Shown piece by piece: positions 24,395 through 36,505 of a DNA stretch of 64,000 bases (its first letter is position 1; the number at the start of each line of letters is the position of its first letter). The position numbers were made by a program, and so were the translations under genes. The stretch lies in contig JAAOMT010000282.1 of assembly GCA_016748015.1 (NCBI GenBank), forward strand, positions 62,001-126,000, in the 5' to 3' direction. This stretch comes from Geosiphon pyriformis (lineage: Eukaryota > Glomeromycota > Glomeromycetes > Archaeosporales > Geosiphonaceae). The notes beneath the pieces were generated by a model, which saw only the letters and a list, made by a program, of their open reading frames with translations, was not told the origin of the DNA and did not search any database.

Positions 24395-27300
24395 GCAGTT
24401 TGGTCTGGAAAGTTGCTACGTGCAACGTCAGAAGCATGAACAATCCTGCTAAGCAAGAGGATGTTATTAAGTGGCATAAGAAAATGAACAATTTGGTCTT
24501 TATCATTACTGAAACAAAATTAAGGAGTAAGATTCGTCCATGGATTGCAAATAAGTTTGATAGTGTCTGAGTGTTTACTTTTGGTTCAAACTCTGGTCAC
24601 TTGGGTGCGGGTGTTGCTGTTATCATAGACGTTTCTTTGGCTCGTCATGTGTGCAAGGTTTCTGAAGTGCCTGGTCAACTCCTGTCTGTTAAATTACTTT
24701 TCAGGAGTAAACTTTCTGTGTCAATTCTGGGGCTTTATGCTGGTGCTTTTCCGGCAGTTTGGTTCTCTCAGGCTGGTGAGATCAACTCTCTCATTGTGAA
24801 GGCTGTCAATGAATCTTCTTTCATTGTTCTTGGTAGCAATTTCAATGAAAATAGTTCTTGTAAATGTGCAAGTTTTAGGAAGTGCCTTGATTTAAGTCTG
24901 GCAAATTCTTTGGTAAAAAGCCCAGCTGTGAAATTGCCTACTTGGGCAAACTCTAGGGGTATTAAGAAAACGATTGACTACGTGTTAGTTTCTTCAAATT
25001 TAGTTAATACGATAGTACACCGCGATGTCTCAGATGTTGGTAAACATTTCAAAATGAACCATTAGGCTGTTTCCATGTTTTTGGGTTTAGGTGGTTTATT
25101 GGATGTGCAATTGAACTCTCTTCGCAAACAGGCAAATAGAGATTGTTGGAAGTTTAATTTTAAGGGTGCTGATAATGCAAAATAGAACAAGTTCAAGGGT
25201 GCTACAGCAGCTAATGCTACCATGTTCTCTGATGATTTTATTGCCTCCCAGCAATTCTCAGATTTGGATGCAATATGGAACATTGTTCACAAAATAATGG
25301 TTCTTTCAGCTAATAAGATGTTTAAGAAGAAATGGTTTAAGGACTATGATGGTGTCTTCACTAAGAAATCATCCAAATTTTATAAATTAAAACTTTTGAT
25401 ATCAAAGCTGGTTAAAGCTTTTCGGTCAATTTGTCATGACAAATTCATTTCACTGTTGGAAGTCTGGAGTTCTCTTGATAATGATAATGCCTCTGTGGTC
25501 AGGTCTCTCTTTCTCTTCAGTTCACCTCTTAATACTGTTCAGTCAGCTCTTTCCAAGATCAGAAAAACTTATCATTCACTTAAAATGGCGGAATCGAAGC
25601 ATGTAAAGGAATCTCAAATCAAATCGGCAATCTATAAGAGGATGGAAAGTTTCGAGCTGAACAAGGGTCACACTATTCGGAGCATTCTGGAGCATCCTTT
25701 CCATAAGATCATCTTGGATCACTTAGTTGTGGACGATGAACTGGTTATGGAACCTGGTCCTGTGAGATCAAGGGTGGATGAAATCATAAAAAGATGGACT
25801 AGGAAGCATAGGGTGGTTCCCAATGTCCCTAATGTGTGATACTGTCAGTATCAGCCATTGGATTACGTTTTTAATGAGGCTTTTTCTGGTGTAATGCAGC
25901 CAATTGAGTTTTTGGAATTGTTTGGTGTGGTTTCTGATTTGCCTGTAGGCAAGGCTGCTAGTCTTTCGGGTATTTCAAATGAACTGTGGATGCATAGCAA
26001 TAGGTCTGTTCTGGATATGCTCTTGGTGCTTCTGAATTCTTGTCTGTCTCATGAGTTTGTGCCTGGTCCTTGGAGGGAAGCTTGGGTTTCAATGATCCCT
26101 AAACCATACAAATGGGAAGGTGTTTTCACAAATACCAGACCTATAGCCTTGATCGAGACAGCTTGTAAAATCCTCTCCAAGATTCTCTTCAACAGGATAT
26201 TGCTGGTATACAGTACTTATGACATTCTTTGTGGGGATAATTTTTCAGTTTTGAAGGGTATGACTACCCAAACTCCTATTTTTGCTATTAGTTTGGTTGT
26301 TGAGGATGCTTTGGAGAAGAACTAGGAGCTCTGACTGGTGTTGCAGGATATGCGAAAAGTGTATGACTTTGTTGGATGGGAACATCTCGAGAAGTGTTTG
26401 GTCAGGATCAAAATGTGTAGCAAGTTTATTCATTTTTTCAGTAATATTCATAGAAATCAGACCAATCGGGTTATGACAGATTTCGGTTTAATTGATGGTT
26501 ATAGTATACATAATGAGTTGAACCAAGGAGAAGTTTTTTCCCCTCTTCTTTGGTGCATATTTTATAATCCTCTTATGTGTAAAGTCAAGTATCAGAAGAG
26601 TGTGTGTGGGTATAGACTCAATTCTCATTTTGTCTCTAGGAATAGTTGCACTGAATCTCGGGCTGGGTTTTCTACTTTTTTCACTGCTAAGGCCTTTGTC
26701 GATGACACGATTTGGGTTGGCAGCAGTCAGACTGTTACTCAATATATTCTCAATGTTGCTAGTGAATTTTTTTGAATTAATGACATTTCAATCAACAACA
26801 ACAAAACTGTGGCCATTTCTATTAATAGCAGGATCAGCAATCCATTTCTTTTTATCAGTGGTTCACTTATTTCCATAGCCAAAAAAGGCGAATCTCATCA
26901 GTATTTTGGTATCTTTTTCTTATCTAATGGTCTTTCTAAGCCTAGTTTGGCTAAGGCACATTCGAATGTTCATTTTTTCAGCAATTTGGTTCTAAAGAAA
27001 GCGGTTTTGGATAAGCAGTTCTTGTATTTGGTATCGGCAGTTCTTCATTTTATAGTCAGCTACAGAACGCAGTTCAGCTTTATCCCTGTTGCTATATGCT
27101 ACAAGTAGAATGCTCTGATTCGCAAGGGTTTAAAACTTAAATCTGGTCTTCCTCTCAATTTTCTTAGTGACATGATTCATCATCCTTCCTTTTATGGTTT
27201 GAAGTCCTTCTTACAATATCAGTCTGAAAGCAAGGTTGCTTCACTTATTAGTTTTGCAAACTCCTACGGGGTTCTGGGTCAATTGTTTAGTTACAGGTCT

Positions 27301-29061
27301 CATGACTTGCAAGTTCTGTGTTGGCGTCCCGTTCATTTATTGAGTTCACCGGCTTGTATTTGTGTTAGTGTTTCCAATAATTTCTTGTCAGGAATGGTAC
27401 GTATTCTTCTTGGGTGCAATTTGTCTTTAGGTGGCTTTTTGGCTAGCTCTTTTCAGTTTCGTGATGGGGTGCCCATATCTGCTGTTCTGAGTAAATCCTT
27501 GTTTTTCAAGTACTTGCCTTCTCTCCAGCATTATGACATTGCCTTTGTGGATCAGCTTCGGAATCGTCATGGGAGTATCTTCGATTGGTACATCTTTAAG
27601 CGGTAGAAGAAGCTGGATCCTTGTGGCCCAGTTCCTGAGTGGTTCAAACGCTCTGTTGTATTTCTAAATGGTGTGTCTCTCTTTCCTTTGGCTTCGAGTG
27701 ATGTTGGCCCTGTGGACATTCATGGTTCTGATGGTTTTGTGTCTGTATGTGATCATCTTTCTCAGATTAGCACTGATAGTTTGTCTGTGTATATGGATGG
27801 GTCGGTGAAAAACTTGGGCACGGCTGGTTGTAGGGCTGGGGCTGCTGCCTTTTTTGAGAACATTAACTTGGGTTTGGGTGTTTGTGTTCAGGGTTTGATG
27901 TCATCTACTTTGGTGGAGTTGCAGGCTGTGGCATTGGCTCTGAAGTGTGTGCCTGTAGATCATTCTGTTTGTCTGTTTTCAGATAGCCAGGCAGCTTTGG
28001 ATGCTTGCAAGTCAGAAGTGAACTTGATGTATCCTGACTTTCATAATCAGTGTTGGATTGAGCACTGGCATATTAGGAATATTATCTACAGGAACAATTT
28101 GAGAGTTAGTTGACATAAAGTTAAGGGCCACTCTGGTGTGTTGGGAAATGATTGTGCCAATAGCATCGCTGATGCTGCAGCTCTCTCTGTTTGGCTTCTC
28201 CCTCCTCATGTGGATGAACATTTTTTGTTGGCAGACGGTAGTATTGTTTCTGGTAATTCTAGACACTTTGTTCAGGATGTTTTTCATGCTGTCTGTTGGA
28301 CATGCTGGGAAATCGGTTCCAGTTCTGGGTTTCTAGCTGGTAATTTGCACTCAGATGTCAATTGGCTTGCCTCTTCCAGAGTTTGGCACCCTAATTTGCA
28401 TATGGCGACTGGTTTCACCAACAGGCATACTGCTGATATTCATACTTACCTCATGAAGACTTTACACTATTGTCTTTCCATGGCTGTTCGAAAGTGCGTT
28501 TATAATAAATGTTACCCTAGTGTTTTGTGTCTGTATTGTGGTGAGGTGGAGGTGTCTGATCACATGTTTTCTTGTATAATTGATGATGTGGCTCGTCATC
28601 AGGTTTTGGAATCCTGTATATCTTCTTGGATGGTGCTTTCTGGTCTTTTCCTCCCTTCTTCAAGTGTTTTACAGCTGCTGTCGATCTGTGTTTCAGATTT
28701 TCTGGTGTTCTCGGCTCTTTGCAAGGGTTTTGTTTTCAAAGGATAGCTTCAGGAGGCTGTTTCCATCTTCCGTGATCCCAAAATTACTGGTATTAAAGTT
28801 GCTGATTTTGTGTGCTCTATTTGTGTCGCTTTCAGGGATGACATTTGGTTGGTCTGTGCTAAGCATTATGTATACATGGAAAAGAATGGCCTGATCCCAG
28901 TGGATGGCTTGGTTCCTGTCACACTTTCTGGTTTGGCGTCAAGATTCTCGGATGGTATAGTTAAGCTGCTTGGTATTACTGAAGCTTTTGGCATCCGTTT
29001 TGGCTTTTGCAAATCTTGCTTTTTTTTTCAGGTATTGGTGACCCGGTTTCAGTTAATATAA
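24391..29061 (+). pseudogene. LINE ORF2: endonuclease, reverse transcriptase, RNase H
   Basis: One frame of 1557 codons without indels, interrupted by eleven premature stops (24568, 25063, 25183, 25837, 26323, 26332, 26773, 27106, 27604, 28111, 28744), all TAG or TGA. Domain order: AP endonuclease 24400-25080 (VATCNVRSMNNP, ITETKL, LGSNFNENS, NH-stop-AV); RT about 25950-26780 (KAASLSGISNELW, NTRPIALI, NQGEVFSPLLW, FVDD at 26695-26706 intact); RNase H about 27780-28160 (YMDGSVKN, VELQAVALAL, FSDSQAALDA, HKVKGHSG.LGND), with all acidic residues retained; a C-terminal zinc finger near 28520-28575 (CLYCGEVEVSDHMFSC). The endonuclease has lost key Asp residues: LGSN where GGD/GD is expected and NH where DH is expected. 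The protein would copy element RNA at nicked target DNA. Confidence 0.88.
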
Positions 29062-29205
29062 TTGCATAGTGTTGTCTTGACTGGCTCAAGTGGCTGGTCA
29101 CGTGTGGAAAATGCATGATTCATGCCTAGTTTAGATCATTTCTTTGATGTATAGTTCTAAGTAATGTTTGGACTTCACTCATTAAATAATAATAATAATA
29201 AAAAA

Positions 29206-32200
29206 TAACATTAAAAAAAGGTGATAATACAAAATAACACAAAATAATACAGAATAATAAAATAAATTAAGATAATATATAATAATACATAATAATATAA
29301 AATAGCATAAAATAACTAGTAATAATATAAAATAATTAATTATAATACAAAAAAATAAAAGAATAGTTGAAATAGTAAATAATAACTAATAATAATAAGC
29401 AATTAAAAACAATCTTGTAAAACTAAAAAATATATATAAAAATGAGCAATTTTAACAGATAAAAAAAGATAAAATATACAAAAACTAATTTATATTCTAA
29501 ATTTACCAAATAAAATATTATAATCTTAAATACTTTAAGTATTAAGATTTGATTAATTGTTTTGCTTACTTTAATTTCAGATCAGATACAATTAATATAA
29601 ACACTTTTGAAATTTTAATAATTGAGATTAAATATTTTTAATTATAATAATTAATAAAATACTAATTTTTATTTTTTTTTATTTTTTTTATTTTTTATTT
29701 TTTGTGGAATAGCAACATTGAAAATTAATTGTCTGAAAATAAACTTTATAATAGCTTGGTAAAAAAAAAAGCTTTTTTTAAGTTTAAATATTAACTTTAT
29801 TTTATTAACTTATTAAAAGAACAAAAAAATAATATTGAATTCTAATAACTGTATTTATTAGCTTAAAAAGAAATATAACTATAATATCACATTTAAGAAA
29901 ACAATATTTTTGTTTTTTATAACAAAAAAACTCAATGAATAGAATTTTAAACAAGAAAATCTTTAGAAATTATTAACTAACTTTACTATTTAAATTTAAT
30001 TTATTCTAAATCAACTTGTTTTTAATATTTAATTATGAGCACCAAATATTATAATTATATTCTACTAAGTTTACCTGTAATAAAGTTTAATTATTTAAAA
30101 TTTTAAAAAAACTATTTTAAAATTAATTATAAAATTAATATTAATAATATTAATAAAACAATTAATAAAAATTTTAAAGTTAATTACAAATTTTATCAAA
30201 GTTTTAAAAAAAATTATATTCTATAATTTAAAATAAAAAATTTCAAATTTTAATATTTAAAACAATATTAATAATTATTTTCTATTTTATATAATTTTTT
30301 AAAGTATTAATTTTGATAATAATAATATTTAAGTTAATTAAAAACTAAAACAATAATAATATATTTTAATTATTAAATAAAATTAAAAATTAAAAAATAA
30401 AACAAATATAATTATATTATTAAAAACCAGCTTATTAATTTTAAAAACAATATAACTAAATAGAAAATTTAATAATTTAGTCTTAAAAATATTTTTTAAA
30501 ATAATTGTTTTATTTTAATTCAAAAAAAATTGTAAAACTTTTTATAATAATAATAATTATATTAAAATTAAAATTAATTAATTACTTTAAAAAAACTTTT
30601 ACTTAAAGCTAAAAATAATGTTTTAATAATAAATAAAGATTATTTTAACTTTATATTATTTAAAAAAAAATTATTGTTTTTTAAAATATATTTAAATTCA
30701 AATTATTTAATTTTTTTTTGGCTATATTTTTTAAAATTAGTAATTAAATTTGTTTTATTTTTTAATTTCTTAATACCAATTATTAATAATAATTTATTAT
30801 TATTATTTTTAAATTTAAGAAAGTTTTTAATAAAATAATTATAAATATTAATACTTTATATAATAATTATTTGGTTTTGGTTTTTTAAGATTTTTTTTAT
30901 ATTTTTTATTATATTTAAAATTTATGTAAACTAGTATCTAGTTTGGTATTTTATATTAAAGTTATTATTATTTAATTGTTGTCTAGTTTTGTTTTTTTAT
31001 TAATAAATTATATAATATTAAATTAGTTTTTTTGAAATTTAAATTAAAAAGTTATTTAATATAATTAAATTCTTGGTTATTAAAATTGAGTTTTTAGTTG
31101 TTTTTTTATGATTATTAAAGTAAATTCTAATATAAATATTAAAATTTAATTTGTTTTTTAAAAGAATTAAATCAGATGTATTTCTAAGTTGGTTATTAAT
31201 TTATTTAAATGTTTATTTTAATTTAAAGATAATTAAATTTTTTATGGCTTAAATAATATTAATTTCGTTATAATTAATTATAAAAAATTGTATTATATGG
31301 TAAACTTTAAGATAATAAGACAAAGTTTAACAAAATTCAACAAAAAAATAAATACATACAGTTATTAAAAATAAAAATACTTTGATAAAAAATAAACAAG
31401 TAATATTTATTTTAAATAATTAAATATATATTGTTTATAGCATATATTGTGTTTAATATATAATAATTTGTATTATATAGAAATAACTATGATTGGATTA
31501 TACTTGTAAAACATAAAGTAATCTTTTAAATTATTTTATATTAAATAAAAAAAAATAAAAAAAACATAAACTATATTTAATATCACTAAAAATTTATGTG
31601 GTTTTTATATATATTTAATTATTTAATATAAATAAAAATTTAAATATTAATATAAGTTTTTTAATTTACAATATAATATTTAAAACAAAATTAAATAAAT
31701 GTATAATTAATTATTTTAAAAATCAAACAAATTGGTTTATTATTTTTTAATACATCAATAATTAAATTTTTAAATGGCTGGTTACATATAGAAAATATTT
31801 AAAGTAAAATATGTGTATACTTTGCATGAATATTAATTTTATACAATAAAATATGTTTTAAAAAAAATGTATAATTAATTAATTAATTAATAATAATAAT
31901 AATAAATTTTGAATTTAAATATTCTTTATTATTAAGATTGTTTTTAATAAAATTAAAATGTTTAAAATTATTAAATATTGTTTTAATAATATTAAAAACG
32001 ATAAAACATAACTTTAATTTACAAATTATTTAAATTAATTAATTACGAATCAAATTATATTTAAAATTTAATAGAATATAAAACAAAAAATTTCTTTTAT
32101 TAATAAATATATATTTTATTAATAATAATTAATTAATGTATTATTAAAAAATATTTGCAGCTCTAAATTTTTATTTAATGTATGGTTTTTTAACTTTTAA

Positions 32201-32330
32201 TTGTAATTAGTTTAAAATAAAATACACAAAAAATAATATAAAAATTAAAGCAATTGTTAATTAAAAATATTCATTATGGAAAATAACATTATGTTAACAT
32301 AATATTTAAATGTAATTATATTCTATATTT
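29206..32330. other. AT-rich block with old LINE relic
   Basis: From 29215 to 29345 a degenerate 10-11 bp pattern (AAAATAATAC-like) follows the LINE tail. The rest is nearly all A+T. T-rich sequence from about 30700 to 31250 resembles the relic at 21.1-21.6 kb (for example AATTAAATTTGTTTTATTTT versus AATTAAACTTGTTTTATTTT), so it is read as a second bleached LINE copy. No open gene. Confidence 0.5.
31745..31915 (+). mobile_element. LINE 3' tail relic
   Basis: TTAAATGGCTGGTTACATAT then AGAAAATATTTAAAG corresponds to CTCAAGTGGCTGGTCACGTG, TGGAAAATGCATGAT of the intact LINE, and the segment ends with (TTAA)n(TAA)n at 31872-31905 like the LINE's (AAT)n tail. It marks the 3' end of the bleached relic upstream. 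Confidence 0.6.
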
Positions 32331-32336
32331 TATCAG

Positions 32337-32551
32337 CTGCTATAAAAATATTCCTACCATCACAATTAGCTGATGATGATCTCACAAATTTATATAAAAA
32401 TGAAGATATCCTTTCCTACTTTTTTAAGTTTCTTCGCATATTTCCCATAGTAAAAAAAGCTCATTCTGATTTAGCGGTGCATCAAAAACTTGATCCCAGT
32501 CTCGCCATATTAGGGATTATTGATTATGCGATTAAAAGAGCGTGGGACTAG
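32337..32551 (+). CDS. possible orphan exon, function unknown
   Basis: Right after a good splice acceptor (TATTTTATCAG ending 32336) a frame stays open for 71 codons to TAG at 32549-32551. The product contains IFLPSQLADDDLTNLYKNED and LDPSLAILGIIDYAIKRAWD, with normal amino-acid variety unlike the AT background. No ATG opens it, so it would be a terminal exon; I found no upstream exon in the AT-rich DNA before it. It could be the remains of a gene cut by transposon insertion. Not recognised. Confidence 0.3.
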
Positions 32552-33124
32552 CGTGGGAGTTGCAAATTGAATTGTGCTCATTATAGAAAATCATCCTCGT
32601 ACAATTCCAAAAAAATGTTTTTAAGGGAGCAACCCTGCTAAAGACCGAGATAATGGATGGCCATCTAGCTGTCTAACCTATTTAATTCACCTATTGATTT
32701 CCTCTCGCTCAGACTACAATAATTTTTTCAAGTTGATTCGGTAGCTCGGCCACAAAGAAAACTTTTGCTTATCACCCAACGACGCAAGGTATGGCAAACG
32801 TTTCACAATAATGAAAAGTCGTGTAATTTTTCCCAAAAGAGAAGAAACTGAGTCGTTTTGCCACAGGCAGTAACAATTTTGTTGGGATCATCCAGGATCG
32901 AAAAAGTTTTGGTGTAACGCTGGATTTCTATTTGATTCACCAGTTTGCGAGGTGCTGATGCTTTCTACACTTTTTGCTTTTCTTGATCACCATTGTCTCA
33001 TCATCAGAGACTAGAAATAACTTTGGTCGATATCTTTTTGTAGGAAAATATCAATTATCAGCGAATACACCATCATAACCAATAAATTCTCCAGCTCAAC
33101 TATTGAATCTTTACTAAAGAAAAA

Positions 33125-34020
33125 ATGCAAAGCACATTAGCTATTAATCTCTCTGTCACCAACACCACAGTCAACATCACTGAAGGCAAACGAAAAATGA
33201 ATTTTCCCGACATAGATATTGAAAAATTACATCCTCAAACCATCGAGTTTGCCCTTCCTGATACAATATTAACTGAAGAGGTCATGGCACTTCGCTCATC
33301 CCGACCTGTAACGCGGTCACAGAAACGCGGGGGCAAGCCTAGAACTTATAACGCTGATACTTCAGATGACGACGATATCTTCCTAAACCATAGTAATGGA
33401 AGCACAAAAGCTTCGACTGGAGCACGGCATAAGAGTACCTCGCTGTATGTACAAAGCAAACTTGCTGCTTATAAACCTTACCGACGAGGTTCGCGAACGA
33501 AGAATCTTCCAAAAGTGGAAGATAAGCAAATCGCTAGCTGGGCTGGTATGTATCAAACATTTTGGGATCCTACACATTAGATTCATCAATAGTATTTTTT
33601 ATACCTTGTCCAAGAACCAAGGTCATTTATAATTTATTTTATGGTAAATCTTTAGAACAACCAGTCCCAGCTCCAATCGGCTTTAACCCAGCGTTCAAAC
33701 ATACTCCTTTCCTTAAGCAAACAACGCCATCTGTTATAGCAAAAGGCCCATACAAGCTTGAAGCGAAAAAGATCCAAGAAACCTTCATTACAAATAGTTT
33801 TGCGTAAGTTTAAGAAGTGATCTTTAAATAAAGTTTTGTTTCTGAGCAAAAAAGCTACAAAGTTTACAATTAAAATATAACCAATTTCAAAATGGGCTTT
33901 CTTTATATTCAATATCTTTATAGAAGCTACGTTGCAGCCTGGCTTGAGGCCGCAGAAAGCCTCGAGCAACGTGATGCGATGGACATTGATCCCGTCCAGG
34001 TATCAATCTTTCTCACTTAA
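33125..34020 (+). CDS. unknown conserved-looking protein, three exons
   Basis: Exons 33125-33545, 33656-33803 and 33924-34020 join in phases 1 and 2 with borders GCTG|GTATGT, CTTTAG|AA, TTTGC|GTAAGT and TTATAG|A, giving 221 residues. I do not recognise the family. The N-terminal 60 residues are ordinary; then a basic stretch (SSRPVTRSQKRGGKPR) followed by an acidic patch (DTSDDDDIF) and another basic stretch (AYKPYRRGSRTKN) suggests a nuclear, possibly chromatin- or nucleic-acid-associated, protein with disorder. A Pro-rich segment follows (EQPVPAPIGFNPAFKHTPFL). The end DAMDIDPVQ could continue past 33999 through a donor GTATCA into an unfound exon; reading through gives a stop at 34018-34020. 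It lies 640 bp upstream of NFS1 on the same strand as a separate gene. Confidence 0.6.
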
Positions 34021-34658
34021 AGTTTGGTTTTGCAGTTATTTAACCAACTCATTTTTCAAAAAATCTATTTTATTATTTTCTGTCTTGAATCTCTGATTTT
34101 TTCCCAACAATCCATCTTGAACGCTTTCCAACACTTCCCAGATCCAAGGATAACCAATGACTGATTTACCATTCGCAAATTTAGATGTATGAACGTAGAT
34201 TACTTTTATAAAAAGGGGACAATAGTTGGAGAATTTTGGGTTGCCGGTTACGGACATTCTAATAGATATAAGTTCGAAAATGACTTTAATATTTTTTGCA
34301 TATAATTTCTTGCACATATTTTCCTTACTGTTAATTTTTTAATTTTGCATGTGATTTATACTTTTTGCATATTCAATAAAATTCCGATTTCTTCATATAT
34401 TTGGTAAATTACCTTTCTCAGAGAAAGGATTTTAGTAAATGAACGAAAAAAACTGCTTCCACGTTAAATATTGACAAACAAATTTGCCTTCCCTAAATCG
34501 ATGAATCCTAAAAATTGCATGTTATCTTAGGTGATTATCTCTACATCGATAAGGTCACATGTGGTTTGGGTTACACTAACATAAAGCTTTCTCACACCTT
34601 TTACTCAGCAATCAATTTTCTACCTACTCAAAGCCTCAGCTCCTTTAAATCAACGAAC
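34021..34658. other. intergenic, NFS1 5' region
   Basis: Contains the NFS1 promoter and leader. A 93-codon minus-strand open frame (34036-34317) has mixed composition but no recognisable motif or splice support. The NFS1 frame is open upstream to about 34515 without a better start than 34659. Confidence 0.45.
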
Positions 34659-36505
34659 ATGCCGGCCATTAGCTCAATTTCGAGGCTTCTTACGCATGGT
34701 TTGGGCCATAGTGCCAAAAATTTTCTCACAGGTCCACAACCAAGGGCACCAATCCTTCCGTTAGTTTTAGTAAAAAGCAAGAAGTACACTTCTTTAACGA
34801 ATCCCGTACGTCTCGCTTCTCCCATTGAAACAAGCACACAAATGCTCGTCACCCCTTCACCAGGTAATATAAAATATTTGGCATCTTTTCATTCATTCTA
34901 TTAAAAGGGATCTGGTATTTTATAACTTATCAACGTTATAGAACTCCTTGGGTTTGAAGAAACCAGGATAAAACACCCTGATAGACCAATATACCTTGAT
35001 ATGCAGGCCACAACGCCAACTGATCCACGCGTTCTCGATGCCATGATGCCATATTTGACACAACAATATGGTAATCCCCATTCAAGAACGCACGCGTATG
35101 GTTGGGAGGCTGAAAAAGCTGTAGAAAAAGCTCGTACTGTAGGTTAATAATTTATATCTATTATTCATTGATAAAAGCTCTAATTACCTTTAATTTTTTT
35201 GGAGTATGTGGCTGAATTAATTGGCGCTGATCCTAAAGAGATTGTGTTCACATCGGGAGCTACTGAATCAAATAATATGAGCGTCAAAGGTGTCCCTCGA
35301 TTCTACAAGAGCAGCAAAAACCATGTCATCACATCACAAATAGTCAGTATTTCTTTTTTGGGATTGTTTTGGTTTTCAAAAAAAGTGATTTTGAATACCT
35401 CAACTAGGTTTATTTTAGGAGCACAAATGTGTGCTAGACTCATGTCGAGTTTTATCCGAAGAAAATTTTAAATTGACATACCTACCAGTGCAAAAATCCG
35501 GAATTATCGAACTTCAAGAATTAGAGAAATCTATAACTCCTGAAACTTCCCTGGTGTCCATTATGACGGTCAATAATGAAATTGGGGTCATACAACCAAT
35601 CGAAGAAATTGGCAAATTATGTCGGTCAAAAAAAGTCTTCTTTCATACTGACGCGGCTCAAGCCGTTGGAAAGATCCCGGTAGACGTGAACAAGATGAAC
35701 ATAGATTTAATGAGTATTTCAGGGCACAAAATTTATGGACCTAAGGGAATTGGTGCTCTATATGTTCGAAGGAAACCCAGAGTGAGATTAGAGGCATTGC
35801 AGAGCGGTGGTGGCCAAGAAAGAGGTTTGAGAAGTGGGACTGTACCAACTCCTCTAGTGGTTGGACTTGGTGAAGCATGCCGGATTGCCAAGGAAGAGAT
35901 GCAGGTATTTCTGAGAAATTTCAGTTTATTTAAGGCATTCTGGGAGATATAATATATCAATTTCAACAAGCGATATAAATGATCTTTAATTTTTTCAAGT
36001 ATGATGCTGAACGCGTCAAACAGCTCTCTAAAAGGCTTGTTTCGGGTATAACCTCCAAGATTCAGGATGTCGTCCGAAATGGCGATCCAGAGCAAACATA
36101 CCCCGGCTGCGTTAATCTTTCTTTTGCTTATATTGAAGGAGAGTCACTTTTAATGGCATTGAAAGACGTTGCTCTTTCTTCTGGTTCTGCCTGTACTTCT
36201 GCCTCGCTGGAACCTTCTTATGTATTACGTGCCCTTGGTGCTGAAGATGACATGGCCCATTCGAGCATTCGATTTGGCATCGGAAGATTTACCACGGAAC
36301 AAGAAATTGATCTTGTTATAAATCGTGTGGTGCAACATGTAGATAAGTTGCGAGAAATGTCTCCACTTTGGGAAATGGTATTAAGCTTGATCATGATGGA
36401 ATCAATGCCTTACCCAATGAATGAAAACCCATTAATCGAAAGTTCTTCCTTATTTAGGTTCAAGAAGGTGTTGATTTAAAGTCAATCCAGTGGAGTCAGC
36501 ATTAA
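34659..36505 (+). CDS. NFS1: cysteine desulfurase, mitochondrial, six exons
   Basis: Exons 34659-34863, 34942-35138, 35205-35342, 35419-35904, 36000-36377 and 36458-36505 join in frame into 483 residues, close to the yeast length. The enzyme is PLP-dependent, removes sulfur from cysteine and hands it to the Isu scaffold for Fe-S clusters, and also serves tRNA thiolation. Visible hallmarks: a basic, Ser/Leu-rich presequence ([20 protein letters not shown]), [37 protein letters not shown] (His about 256), [12 protein letters not shown] with the PLP lysine at about 284, and [20 protein letters not shown] with the sulfur-carrying Cys at about 407. The C-terminus, [15 protein letters not shown], is the conserved Isu/frataxin-facing tail. 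All splice borders are GT-AG; the last exon is only 48 nt. The start is the first ATG giving a sensible presequence. Intact. Confidence 0.97.

Larger units (their letters stand above)
22440..29205 (+). mobile_element. near full-length LINE (non-LTR) retrotransposon, inactivated
   Basis: A 6.7-kb block with clearly higher G+C than its surroundings. It holds ORF1 (zinc-knuckle protein), ORF2 (AP-type endonuclease, reverse transcriptase, RNase H, C-terminal CCHC-like zinc finger), a short 3' region and an (AAT)n tail at 29181-29205. The 5' end is estimated from where composition changes. Both ORFs keep one reading frame throughout; damage consists of premature TAG, TGA and one TAA codon plus missense changes. 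It sits directly downstream of an older LINE relic. The RNase H domain plus endonuclease suggests the Tad1/I group, but clade assignment needs a tree. Confidence 0.9.

Noticed and set aside
22567-28287. Minus-strand open frames inside the LINE (for example 22567-22761, 23071-23361, 25062-25283, 28012-28287)
   Set aside because: They are antisense shadows of the LINE ORFs, which carry recognisable domains on the plus strand.
24391-29061. Reassigned genetic code (TAG/TGA read as amino acids) to explain the in-frame stops
   Set aside because: NFS1, TBC, SBDS and the secreted-protein gene contain no internal stops and use normal codons; the gypsy element also has TAA stops, and catalytic residues are lost alongside.
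34036-34317. 93-codon minus-strand ORF upstream of NFS1
   Set aside because: No family motif, no splice or promoter support, and located in the NFS1 5' region.
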